Source: Akkermansiaceae bacterium UBA1315 (lineage in GTDB: Bacteria; Verrucomicrobiota; Verrucomicrobiia; Verrucomicrobiales; Akkermansiaceae). From it: a stretch of 22,968 bases of DNA. The DNA lies in contig DBTN01000040.1 in NCBI GenBank assembly GCA_002307065.1, forward strand, positions 163,396-186,363. The letters are read 5' to 3'. Of the stretch, positions 8,945-17,010 are shown one piece after another. Within the stretch, counting starts at the first letter, position 1. Every line of letters begins with the position of its first letter. The position numbers were made by a program, and so were the translations under genes. The notes beneath the pieces were generated by a model that was not told the origin of the DNA, ran no database searches, and saw only the letters and a program-made list of their open reading frames with translations.

Positions 8945-9105
8945 GGGCGTGATGGTGGCGTTTGATGGGGTAGCTTTGCAACGTCGAAAGCGGTGCGGAA
9001 GAAGACGGCTGTCTGATGTTTTTCAAAATCGGAAAAAATCGAGATTGCAATTCCCGCGAGCGCATGCTGTTTTTCCCGCCCGGTCCAAACCACCGGATTA
9101 CATGT

Positions 9106-9192
9106 GCGCGCGTGGCGGAATTGGTAGACGCGCTAGATTCAGGTTCTAGTATTCGCAAGGATGTGGAGGTTCGAGTCCTCTCGTGCGCACCA
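9106..9192 (+). tRNA. tRNA-Leu (anticodon CAG)
   Basis: A complete 87-base tRNA with CCA encoded. The seven-pair acceptor stem joins GCGCGCG (9106-9112) to CGTGCGC (9182-9188) with one G-T pair; A9189 is the discriminator. The D arm contains TGGCGGAATTGGTAGACGC, typical of leucine tRNAs. The anticodon stem CTAGA/TCTAG encloses loop TTCAGGT with anticodon CAG at 9140-9142, reading CUG. A class II variable arm lies around 9150-9168, and the T arm has TTCGAGT in its loop. The DNA immediately 3' differs in character from the DNA before it, and tRNA 3' ends are common integration sites. Confidence 0.97.
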
Positions 9193-9703
9193 TTTTATTT
9201 TAAACGAGTTAGGGAACTAAAAAAGCTCTCTTTTTCGTGTGTTTGAAGAATGATATGGTCTGCGACTGGGCAGAAACTGGGCAGATTCAGATGGCGTTCC
9301 TTGTCTCTTTTTGACCCGGATTTTTAATATCTGGTTTCACTTTATCTGAAGCGCTCATAATTCCGTTCCCATTTGGGAGCAAGAGAAGCAATGCACGATG
9401 CATCGGATGGAGCCGGCTTGATCAACGCGTTTTTCTACCAACGCCTGTCATGACTAAATGGGCGGGGCTTCCTCAGAGCGTCAGTCAAAAATCTCGCGGT
9501 TGAAGCGCAGAATTTCATTAAGATCAGCGGCTTCTTTATACTCTGAACTTGTAGCCGCCTCCGATCCAATAATTCGTCCACGACTGTTGGGGCCACTGTA
9601 CGAGAATTTCAAGTCCGGCAGGACGGGGGATAGTATCAAGGAGACTATTTTCGGCCTATCAGATCGAGCGAAGCTATTACTTAGTCTACCCAAATCAGTG
9701 GCT
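9193..9703 (+). other. tRNA-proximal stretch without a convincing gene
   Basis: This 511-base stretch follows the tRNA. It contains an 11-base-period tandem repeat at 9265-9285. Two antisense open frames overlap here: plus 9458-9808, and minus 9481-9768, which would start at TTG and overlap the helix-turn-helix gene. Both translations look equally plausible, neither resembles a family I know, and only one at most can be real. A decayed integrase would be expected at this place, but I see no tyrosine recombinase motif. I treat the stretch as probable mobile-element remnant. Confidence 0.4.
9265..9285 (+). repeat. tandem ACTGGGCAGA repeat
   Basis: ACTGGGCAGA occurs at 9265-9274 and again at 9276-9285, separated by one A. 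It lies 73 bases after the tRNA. It may be a recombinase or excisionase arm-type binding site, or the trace of a decayed gene; the sequence alone does not decide. Confidence 0.6.
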
Positions 9704-9901
9704 TTAAAGGCCTTCGCTAACGATCCGATCAATGTCACTTTCTCGGAAACGGGAGGACGCGCCAACAAAGACTTTCTCGATTTTCCCCGCGGCTACCATC
9801 CGATCTAGCGTCCTCTTTGAAACTGCCAAACGTTCGGCTACCACTTTCTTCTTGAGGAGGCGGTCAGCTACAGTCTTTTGAATGAGATTCGGCGCATGCA
9901 T
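9704..9901 (-). CDS. excisionase-like helix-turn-helix DNA-binding protein
   Basis: A 65-residue protein with the MerR-like winged helix of excisionases (HTH_17 type). The helix-turn-helix is KKVVAERLAVSKRTLDRMVA, then the wing AGKIEKVFVGASSRF, then RESDIDRIV, where the family usually places its last helix. Such proteins bend DNA and direct an integrase towards excision, or act as small regulators. Its place 512 bases from a tRNA 3' end fits an integrated element, but no integrase is recognisable beside it. It starts at ATG 9901. The neighbouring Fic gene is transcribed in the same direction, about 100 bases upstream. Confidence 0.75.
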   Translation of the reverse strand: MHAPNLIQKTVADRLLKKKVVAERLAVSKRTLDRMVAAGKIEKVFVGASSRFRESDIDRIVSEGL

Positions 9902-10005
9902 CTTACAAAGACATACGATTCAAACGACTTCCTTAACCGGACTTCTTTGTCACGGACGCGCATTAATGCATCAGCGTTTTGCTAGCATACCTTCAAACCA
10001 CGTTC

Positions 10006-11055
10006 TCACCGTAAGCTATACCAGGTAGCACGTGCCTTCCCGTGGCGTTGAATGCGTCCCACAGCGACAAGCTCCCGCAGCCGAACTTTCAGCGTATTTT
10101 GATTGGCTCCGGTAAGTTCAGCGATTTCGGCAATCGTCAATCGTTTGTGCGCCCTGAGTAATTCCAGCGCTTGCGCCGAAAGAGTTGGAAGGTGCGATTC
10201 ATCGGCTGCTTTTTCCTTCTCCACCTTAGCCGCAAGGTTGCTCTTCTGTTTTTTCAGACAACGCAGGAAAAAGCCTAGCCATGGCTCCCAGTCCGGACTA
10301 TCGGATTTGAGCGTGCCTTGAGTTCGACGTAAGGCCTTATAGTATAAATCCTTGTTGTCCTCCACGACGCTTTCAAGCGAGGCATAAGGGACGTAGGCGT
10401 AACCCATCCTCAACAATATGAGGGTGGTCAAAATCCGCGAAAGCCTACCGTTTCCGTCCTGAAACGGGTGGATCGCTAGAAATACGACGACAAACACCGC
10501 GACTATCAGAAGAGGATGAAGGCTGTTCTCCATGCTGGCCTTATTGAGCCACCGCACCAGTTCTTCCATTTCGCGGGGCGTATCAAAGGGCGTAGCGGTT
10601 TCAAAAATGATCCCGATTTCCTTTCCGTGCTCGTCGATCGCGACGACATGGTTGGCGAGCTTCTTGTAATCGCCTCTGTGCCGTTCGTCCTTTTCGCTAT
10701 GGCGCAGAAGGTTCTGGTGAAGTTGGCGGATGTGGTTCTCCGTGATAGTGAGGTCCTCATACGCCTGAAACACTATGTCCATCGTCTCTGCGTAACCCGC
10801 GACTTCCTGCTCATCCCGGGTTTTGAATGAGGTGGAAGTGAGGTTCGACAACAGCGTCTCCACTTGGATGTCCGTCAGCTTTGCACCTTCAATCCGAGTG
10901 CTCGATCCGACACTTTCAATCGTGGCCACCCTTCGAAGTTGTCGTAGCCGTTCCGGGGACATGGTTTTAAGGGCTTCCCATTTGCCCTTAAACTCATCGA
11001 TTTCGCCGACAAGCTTCAGTAATTCTTGTGTAAGATGTATTTTGGGTTCTTTCAT
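10006..11055 (-). CDS. Fic family protein (class II) with C-terminal winged helix
   Basis: A 349-residue Fic-fold enzyme. Most active Fic proteins transfer AMP from ATP to a target side chain. The catalytic motif HPFQDGNGR is intact (about 196-204). An N-terminal inhibitory helix motif (S/T-x-x-x-E-G) is present as STRIEG around residues 52-57, so activity should be self-inhibited as in class II Fic proteins. The C-terminal about 60 residues form a winged helix (LTIAEIAELTGANQNTLKVRLREL) that probably binds DNA, a common layout for chromosomal Fic proteins. A TTG one codon earlier is possible, but ATG 11055 is preferred. No antitoxin gene is adjacent, consistent with built-in inhibition. It lies in the ACCGGT-free, probably acquired stretch. 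Confidence 0.93.
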   Translation of the reverse strand: MKEPKIHLTQELLKLVGEIDEFKGKWEALKTMSPERLRQLRRVATIESVGSSTRIEGAKLTDIQVETLLSNLTSTSFKTRDEQEVAGYAETMDIVFQAYEDLTITENHIRQLHQNLLRHSEKDERHRGDYKKLANHVVAIDEHGKEIGIIFETATPFDTPREMEELVRWLNKASMENSLHPLLIVAVFVVVFLAIHPFQDGNGRLSRILTTLILLRMGYAYVPYASLESVVEDNKDLYYKALRRTQGTLKSDSPDWEPWLGFFLRCLKKQKSNLAAKVEKEKAADESHLPTLSAQALELLRAHKRLTIAEIAELTGANQNTLKVRLRELVAVGRIQRHGKARATWYSLR

Positions 11056-11516
11056 CAACGCCGCCGTACCTGATTTGATATCCGATTGTGCCCGATTATA
11101 CCCGATAAGTCAACTTTCCTTCTCTGGGCCGGTTATCGCCGGGATCGAAGCTGACGTTGACTGCAGTTTTTAGGTTTTGAACACAGAAAATCCCTACGGC
11201 GGATACCCTCGTCGCAGAAACAAAACGACTGCAAGGTAGTGACTGAGACGAGGATTTTTAATCATTAGCTCGCCCTGCGATGGATGCTGTCCCGAGAGAT
11301 TGATTTACAAGGGCCTGATGGGGCCCCTGTCGGAGGACAGGATTCAATGAAGACCAAAAAACGCCGCCGCCCAATCGAAGCGGATGCCAAGGGTGGAGAC
11401 CGGAGCCGCGCGGAGCTGCACAAACGATAGTGCGGAAGCGAGCACGGCGAGGATAGGAGCGACCGGAACGCAGTGGAGGGAACTTGCCCTTGGCAGTAGC
11501 GGGGCGGTGGCAATCC

Positions 11517-11534
11517 CACGCGCCAGGGCGCGTG
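11517..11534 (+). repeat. perfect inverted repeat CACGCGCC-AG-GGCGCGTG
   Basis: Eight-base arms around AG. A wider pairing is possible, because CTTGC near 11483 and GCAAG at about 11534-11538 would enclose it. This suggests a folded single-stranded DNA or RNA element rather than a chance palindrome. Confidence 0.6.
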
Positions 11535-11593
11535 CAAGCTGAGACCGGGGGAATGGGGGAGGGGAGGGGGAAGCGGCGGCCCACCGGAATAAA

Positions 11594-11652
11594 GTCCGCA
11601 GGCGGCTTTGCCGCCCTTGCGGACAGCGAGGCGCGGTATCCCGCGTCCGCTG
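11594..11652 (+). repeat. two back-to-back long hairpins
   Basis: The first hairpin (11594-11624) pairs GTCCGCA-GGCGGC with GCCGCC-CT-TGCGGAC around a TTT loop: 13 pairs with a two-base bulge. The second (11624-11652) pairs CAGCG-A-GGCGCGG with CCGCGTC-CGCTG: 12 pairs with one bulged A and one G-T pair. There is no T tract after either, so they are not ordinary terminators. Adjacent hairpins of this kind occur in origins, transfer origins and transposon ends. Confidence 0.6.
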
Positions 11653-11920
11653 GTTTATGCCGGATGGCCCGCCGGTTGCGGGAGGCGGGGGAGCGGGGTG
11701 AAGAAGCGGAGCGAAACTTTCCTTCGGATCAAATGGCGCAGGGTGCGGGTGGTCGAGGACAGTCGGCCAAGCGAGGAACCGAGTGGCGGGCCCGCAGGCC
11801 AGCCCGTCACGCTGCGGCGGTGCGGAGCGTTCAATACCTTTACGGCCGCCTCTTCCAAGTCCGAGGTGGTGGTATTCCCACGACCATGGACGGCGGCCGC
11901 ACTTTCATTTCTTGGGGTTT

Positions 11921-11937
11921 TAGGGGTGTTACCCCTA
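11921..11937 (+). repeat. inverted repeat TAGGGGT-GTT-ACCCCTA
   Basis: Perfect seven-base arms around GTT, preceded by a related CTTGGGGTTTT. It lies at the right part of the GC-rich stretch and adds to the hairpin cluster there; its function is unknown. Confidence 0.55.
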
Positions 11938-12229
11938 GGAGAATGGGGAGGGGCGCACGCAGCAGCCCCACGCGGGAAACACTTTTCCCCGTCCAGATTG
12001 TCAGGCATTACTCGTCTGAAAAAGCCATGGGAAGACGTAGATATTTTCTCCAAGAGGATCGTTTTTCGGGAATCAAAGCTCGGATCCTTCCGCATTTTGC
12101 CGGTGGTCGATGAATACACGCCTGAATGCTTGCAATTAAAAGCTGGGCGACCGTTGAGAGGAGGCAACGTTTGCAGATGCCTGTCAGAGTTATAAAAAAA
12201 TCGTCAATTTAAGCCTAGATCGTTAATTT

Positions 12230-13183
12230 TTATTGAGACTTGTCACCCGATAGCAAATAATCTTTCCACGCTGTCGCTACTCTTTCGTTACAAAGCCAAA
12301 TCGCTACTGCCCGGTTGTCTTTAAATTCGTTAAAAGGGGCCACCGCATAGGTGTCCGGATTTCCCAACCAGCTTTCCCTCAGATCGATTTTCTGAAGTTT
12401 GGTGAAAGGTGATACCTTTTTACTGCTCAACGAACGGGAAGTCTTTTGTTGTTTGGAAGGCGAAAGCCTGATTTCAATCGCCGCTTTTAGAAAGGGAATG
12501 ATCGCATTGAGACTTTCCCCAACCTCATGCCCTTCGTGGTCACTCACTGCCAAAATCCATGGAGCGTTCTGACCTATTCCTTTCTCAATATTCCTTTGTG
12601 AAAATTCCAGCCACTCAGGGTTATCTCGTGCACCTAAAGCAAAAAACATAGGAATCTCCCGGGTGGCTGCCGATGTTTCAACTCCGGGACCGAAAGTACC
12701 TTTGGAACTTCCAAAGGCAGCTACCCTTTCCGGGTGCTGCGTGCAGTAGCGGGAGGAGACATTTGAGCCCGCTGATGTTCCCCAGAAGGCCAGTGGGCCT
12801 TTTTCCAGTTCGGGATGTTTACTTCGAACAGACAGCGCCGTTACAGCGTTATCAATCGCTTTTGCGACTTCTCCATCTGGATCCTGCTGATATAAGAAGG
12901 GCTCGCCATTCGTGAACTGGCAGCCGATCAGAGCGAAGCCTACCTGCTTGGCAAGATCCTGCCATTGTTTCTCCTCCGCCATTCCCCGGCCATCACCATG
13001 GCGACCAGGAATCAGCACTAAAGTTCCCTTCAGTTGCATCGCTTCATCCGGAATCCAGCCTCTGAAAGCTACGGTATTAATTTTTACCTTTCTGAGTGGA
13101 CTTCCGTTCCAATCTAGAACCTCCGCTTCGGCCATGGCCAAAATGAATGGGAAAAGTATTGAGATCAGAGTAAATTTCACCAT
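12230..13183 (-). CDS. secreted alpha/beta hydrolase with C-terminal extension
   Basis: A 317-residue exported hydrolase; the substrate is unknown. The signal peptide is MVKFTLISILFPFILAMAEA. The catalytic triad is visible: nucleophile elbow GTSAG with Ser137, acid Asp187 in GARDNPEW, and His near 216-219 in DHEGHEVG, in the order expected for the fold. After the hydrolase a linker leads to a C-terminal segment, ESWLGNPDTYA...AIWLCNERVATAWKDY. That tail closely resembles the tail of the hydrolase starting at 18680, so the two form a small paralogous family. The ATG at 13183 is chosen over an upstream TTG because it directly begins the signal peptide. The gene is divergent from the Rhs gene, with a 257-base intergenic region between them. 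Confidence 0.83.
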   Translation of the reverse strand: MVKFTLISILFPFILAMAEAEVLDWNGSPLRKVKINTVAFRGWIPDEAMQLKGTLVLIPGRHGDGRGMAEEKQWQDLAKQVGFALIGCQFTNGEPFLYQQDPDGEVAKAIDNAVTALSVRSKHPELEKGPLAFWGTSAGSNVSSRYCTQHPERVAAFGSSKGTFGPGVETSAATREIPMFFALGARDNPEWLEFSQRNIEKGIGQNAPWILAVSDHEGHEVGESLNAIIPFLKAAIEIRLSPSKQQKTSRSLSSKKVSPFTKLQKIDLRESWLGNPDTYAVAPFNEFKDNRAVAIWLCNERVATAWKDYLLSGDKSQ

Positions 13184-13327
13184 GAAATCATGACTTTTCA
13201 AAAGCGCGCGTCAAGCCATGGAAAAATCGAAGAAATCAAAAATGGGGTGAGGACAATGGTGGAGAGCATGGATTTGTAGGATTTTAACCTATAAGTCGCT
13301 GAAAATAAATCTATAAAACCATTTAAG

Positions 13328-13340
13328 TTAAGAGTCTTAA
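13328..13340 (+). promoter_or_regulatory. palindrome TTAAGA-G-TCTTAA
   Basis: A 13-base palindrome about 100 bases upstream of the Rhs gene, in the AT-rich divergent gap with the hydrolase. It has the size and symmetry of a dimeric repressor or activator site; no regulator is identified. Confidence 0.35.
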
Positions 13341-13371
13341 AAGAATCCCAAATTGCCTTTATAAAAGCGGT

Positions 13372-13407
13372 TTTTGTATGAATTTTTGTATGAATTTTTG
13401 TTTGATG
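13372..13407 (+). repeat. 12-base tandem repeat upstream of the Rhs gene
   Basis: TTTTGTATGAAT occurs at 13372-13383 and 13384-13395, followed by a decayed third copy, TTTTGTTTGATG (13396-13407). It ends 33 bases before the Rhs start codon, so it is likely in the promoter or leader. Slippage could change spacing and hence expression. Confidence 0.75.
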
Positions 13408-13440
13408 TGCTCGTTAATCTGAAGCGGTACGAATTTTGAT

Positions 13441-16400
13441 ATGATCGATATGGCAAGAAAAAGTCTGATGCAGATTTGGGGTATATGTTGTTCAATATTT
13501 TGTATTACTCAGCTTTGGGCTATACCTGGTTTTTCAAAATTCAACCCTCCAACAACTGGACGTGCTTTGTACACCGGAGGATGGATGCTGGAATATCCGA
13601 TGGGAGAGGTGAGCGCATCCCCCGAGTTCAGTTTTCCTTTGCAGCTGGTGTATTTAACGAGTCGTACGCAGCAGGGATTTTTCGGCAGCCAGTGGTTCTG
13701 TCCTCAGTTGGAGTCTTCTGTTATACCGGCAGGAAGAGGTTATATTCTATGGAACATGCCTTCCGGAGAACAAATGGCATTTCGCGAGGATGAAGATCGA
13801 AAAGGCGAATATATTGCGATTTCGGACAAGGCGTGGCGGGCCACTTCTTCCCCGACCAAGCAGGAAATTAACCACATAGACGGGTGGGTTTATCAATTCT
13901 CGAAAGGGAAGCTCATCTCGGTGCTATCTCCTAGCCGCAGAGTAATGGAACTGGAATGGCGAAATAATCAGCTGAACATCATCCGCTTATGCGACCTCAA
14001 GAGCAATTTTCGCCGCACCATTTTTCAGGCTCTTTATAATGACGATAAACGTCTTTCGAGTTTCAAGCTCCATGGCCAGCTTCACCAATTTATTTATGTA
14101 AAAGACGGTATTCAGGAGCGCCTGTCGGCGTGGTCTCCACCAATAGGGGAGGATGTAAAATTTCTTTATAGTCCGGATAGCGGAGTGCTTGCGAAGGTCG
14201 GCGTTGGAAATACCACAGATCCCAGTCGAATAGAGGAATTTAAAACCGAATTTGTAAAGCCATCTGATTCGGAGGAGAATGCATCCAAGAAACTGATCGC
14301 AAACTATTGGATGATCCAAGACACTTTGGGTGTTTATACGTATGGCCGAAAAGGGGAAGGCGGGAAAGATTGGAGTTCCGGTGACGTGACGCTTAAGAGG
14401 CGTTCGGGACAGACCTTGAGTTCCACTTATGTCGAGTCGCGGGGTGTGGTGACCAACTCGCAGGATGGGAAGGAGCGGAGGGATTTTTACTACCGTTCAC
14501 CGGGGCAGAAGTACGATGGGAAGCTGCGGCGGATTGAAGAAAATGGCAAAGTGGTTCTGGAATACCGCTACGATAGGAAAACTGGTCTGTTGATCGAGTC
14601 TCACGATGCCAAGGGGTTAATCACCTTTTACGATTACGATCCGAAATTCCGGCCATCAAAACTCAAGGAATGGGAACCGAAGCCCGTACGCATCCGAAGT
14701 GGAAGTCGACGGAAATGGGATCTGATCGCCGAGTATGCATATAGCGAGGATGGTAAACTCATCGCTGCCAAGGATGGCCACGGTCACCTTACAAAATACA
14801 CATATACTGCCCGGGGAGAAGTTGCATCCGTGACGACGCCTGCGGGAGACGTGCGATCCTTCACCTATGATGATTTCGGCAGATGCACCTTGGTGAATAC
14901 ATCAGGACGGACACAAAGTTTGGAATACAACGAAAACGGCAAGGTCACGGCCCAGACTGGGCCCGATGGTTTGAAAACTGAATTGATTTACGATGCTGAC
15001 GGCATTTTGGTTCAGATAAAACGCAATGGCAAGCTCACGAAGGAGCTACTTCTTGACGAGTTCAAACGGGTCATCGGTGAGAAGGATGCGCTCAACCGGA
15101 GCTCACGGATTGAACGTGACGCTCGTGGAAACCTTCTCGCTCAACATGCTCCCAATGGCTCCATCACCCGATACGAATATGACGAATTCGACCGACGCAA
15201 GTCTCAAATCGATGGCAACGGCAACAAAATCTCATTCAGATATGATCCAGATGGTCGCTTGATCGAACAAGTAAATGCATTGGGAAACATTCAACGTTGG
15301 AAATACGATCCGAAGACCAGTCAGTTGGTGGAACGCCAGAATGGCGAGCAGGTAATCGCCCATAGTTATGGTAAGAATCGGGAACTCATTTCTCTAGATT
15401 ATGGAAATGGTCAGAAACTAGATTATTCCTATGATCAAAAAGGCCGACCGGTTTCGATTACCGGGCCTGATACGACCTTCGAATATGCTTACGATGAAGA
15501 AGGACGCTTGACCGCCACCCGTGCGGTTTGTGGGGAAGACGATCAGTTACTGGCCTACCGCTATAACCGGCGTGGTCAACGGACAGGAATGTTAATTTCG
15601 CAAGCGGTGCGGCCCCCTTCCCAAGACAGTGAGTCAGAAAAGGAGGCTGCCTATGAAGCGTTACAACAAACCGAGCAAAGTTATGATGATGCGGGAAACC
15701 TCGCCGCTATTTTTTCGAACGGGGTACCGGTTATCCGTTATAGCTATGATCTTGCCGGTCGGCCATCGCAAAAAGTTTATGGCGAGGCCAAGGATGGCAA
15801 GTCTGCCCTGACGGTCGATATTGGATATGATTCGATGGGGAATCTAGCCCGCATGGAATTCAAAGGGGGCGGGCTCCCTTCACCTTTGCTTCTTGCTTAT
15901 GAATGGGACGAAGGGAACCAACTCAATCGTCGCACTTGGAACGGTCAGACGCTGCGCTACGAATATGATCCTAGCGGTCAATTGCTCAAAGTCATTGATG
16001 ACAAGGATCAGTCTGTACTTGAAGCCTATACCTATGATCAGGCTGGCAATATGCTTACTAAATTAATTCACGGCAATCTGACAGCCATGACTTACAACAA
16101 GGGCAATCAATTGGTCAAATCCATGGATATTGGCACTGTGGCACCGGATCAGGTGGCAAATATTTTAAAAGCATTTGCTAAGACGAATGCAAATTCGAAA
16201 GACGCGCTTTCATACCACTACGACCGAGCGGGAAGAATGCTGGGCACCGACCAGAAAGCTCTGAGTCGCTACGGGTGGTTGGATAAGGTCACGGAAGTGA
16301 CATTGCCTGATGTAGGAAAGGCCAATTATCGCTATTGGCCGGACGGGCAACTCGCTAGTATTGGCGGTGTAGCCAATGTTCCGGTTCGTGTTGAAATACC

Positions 16401-16980
16401 AAAACCGCAAGTCAAACCGGTGGCACCGGCTGCCCAGGGTGCCGCAATTCCCACACCAGAAGAGGATAATTCTGGAGATGGCAATCCATTTGGAGTCGCC
16501 ATTGAAGACAACCCTTTCGGCACACCAATCCAGTCTAACCGGCAAACCCCTGCTCCGTCCGAGTCGAAGAAAGTGGCGCCTGCCCCGGTCGCCCAACCAG
16601 AACCCGTGGTTACTCCACTTGAAAAGGAACAACCGACTGCCACATTACCACCTCTGCCGGAGGAAACTTTCCTCTGGGATGGCCTCGCGCTCATCCGCCG
16701 GAATGACACCATTTATCTGATCGAGCCCCACCTAAGCGGCGGAGTTCCTATCGCTTCGCATCCGATCGGTCGGACGGATCAAATCACTTATCATCTGAAC
16801 GATATGCTGGGAACTACATTGGCCACGCTTAGCTCGGACGAATTGCGTTTCTCCCGCCTAACCTCTTTTGGGCAGTCGCTCAAAGCCCCTACTACCGACG
16901 GTGCAATGTCGCCGCCTGCGCCCGTGGCACCCGAAAGCCGAATGCCACAACCTAATCAACTTCCGCCCACAAGACGGTGA
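13441..16980 (+). CDS. secreted Rhs/YD-repeat shell protein lacking the C-terminal core end
   Basis: An 1179-residue protein of the Rhs/YD-repeat family, whose repeats fold into a hollow beta shell that encloses a toxin. A signal peptide (about 1-27, ending TQLWA) sends it through Sec. An N-terminal domain (about 28-365) is followed by many YD repeats (about 370-975; for example YDEFDRRKSQIDGNGNKISF and YDQKGRPVSI). A Pro/Ala-rich insert (about 985-1075) contains the doublet GNPFGVAIEDNPFGTPI. The Rhs core resumes with FLWDGLALIRR (about 1076) and YHLNDMLGTTLATL (about 1117), reaches FSRLTSFGQSLK (about 1136), then ends in a Pro-rich tail. The FTGxxxD...RYYDP...DPxGL end of the core and any toxin are missing. 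They are supplied by the next gene, 30 bases on. Start 13441 is chosen; ATG 13450 is possible. No Shine-Dalgarno sequence is seen. Confidence 0.9.
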   Translation: MIDMARKSLMQIWGICCSIFCITQLWAIPGFSKFNPPTTGRALYTGGWMLEYPMGEVSASPEFSFPLQLVYLTSRTQQGFFGSQWFCPQLESSVIPAGRGYILWNMPSGEQMAFREDEDRKGEYIAISDKAWRATSSPTKQEINHIDGWVYQFSKGKLISVLSPSRRVMELEWRNNQLNIIRLCDLKSNFRRTIFQALYNDDKRLSSFKLHGQLHQFIYVKDGIQERLSAWSPPIGEDVKFLYSPDSGVLAKVGVGNTTDPSRIEEFKTEFVKPSDSEENASKKLIANYWMIQDTLGVYTYGRKGEGGKDWSSGDVTLKRRSGQTLSSTYVESRGVVTNSQDGKERRDFYYRSPGQKYDGKLRRIEENGKVVLEYRYDRKTGLLIESHDAKGLITFYDYDPKFRPSKLKEWEPKPVRIRSGSRRKWDLIAEYAYSEDGKLIAAKDGHGHLTKYTYTARGEVASVTTPAGDVRSFTYDDFGRCTLVNTSGRTQSLEYNENGKVTAQTGPDGLKTELIYDADGILVQIKRNGKLTKELLLDEFKRVIGEKDALNRSSRIERDARGNLLAQHAPNGSITRYEYDEFDRRKSQIDGNGNKISFRYDPDGRLIEQVNALGNIQRWKYDPKTSQLVERQNGEQVIAHSYGKNRELISLDYGNGQKLDYSYDQKGRPVSITGPDTTFEYAYDEEGRLTATRAVCGEDDQLLAYRYNRRGQRTGMLISQAVRPPSQDSESEKEAAYEALQQTEQSYDDAGNLAAIFSNGVPVIRYSYDLAGRPSQKVYGEAKDGKSALTVDIGYDSMGNLARMEFKGGGLPSPLLLAYEWDEGNQLNRRTWNGQTLRYEYDPSGQLLKVIDDKDQSVLEAYTYDQAGNMLTKLIHGNLTAMTYNKGNQLVKSMDIGTVAPDQVANILKAFAKTNANSKDALSYHYDRAGRMLGTDQKALSRYGWLDKVTEVTLPDVGKANYRYWPDGQLASIGGVANVPVRVEIPKPQVKPVAPAAQGAAIPTPEEDNSGDGNPFGVAIEDNPFGTPIQSNRQTPAPSESKKVAPAPVAQPEPVVTPLEKEQPTATLPPLPEETFLWDGLALIRRNDTIYLIEPHLSGGVPIASHPIGRTDQITYHLNDMLGTTLATLSSDELRFSRLTSFGQSLKAPTTDGAMSPPAPVAPESRMPQPNQLPPTRR

Positions 16981-17010
16981 TGCTTCTCTCCCCACAAACA
17001 AAATAATAAA

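Larger units (their letters stand above)
11056..12229 (+). other. GC-rich, hairpin-dense non-coding stretch, probable mobile-element remnant
   Basis: About 1.2 kb without a recognisable gene. Long open frames exist on both strands (plus 11484-12113 and 11608-12195, minus 11655-12167), but they overlap one another and translate to low-complexity Arg/Gly/Pro-rich sequence, the usual artefact of GC-rich DNA lacking stops. A short frame at 11347-11430 has a good GGAGGA nine bases upstream and would give a basic 27-residue peptide (MKTKKRRRPIEADAKGG...). The middle carries several strong hairpins. Composition differs sharply from the genes on both sides. A plasmid or transposon mobilisation or replication region is my best guess, unproven. 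Confidence 0.5.

Noticed and set aside
9458..9808. Antisense pair of frames after the tRNA (plus 9458-9808 and minus 9481-9768)
   Set aside because: Neither has homology I recognise; the minus one needs a TTG start inside the helix-turn-helix gene. I cannot support either as a gene.
11484..12195. Long plus-strand frames in the GC-rich stretch
   Set aside because: They overlap each other and a minus-strand frame of similar length, and translate to Arg/Gly/Pro-rich low-complexity sequence without motifs.
13184..13440. CRISPR-like reading of the short tandem repeats
   Set aside because: The repeats are directly adjacent 12-base units without spacers and no cas gene is present.
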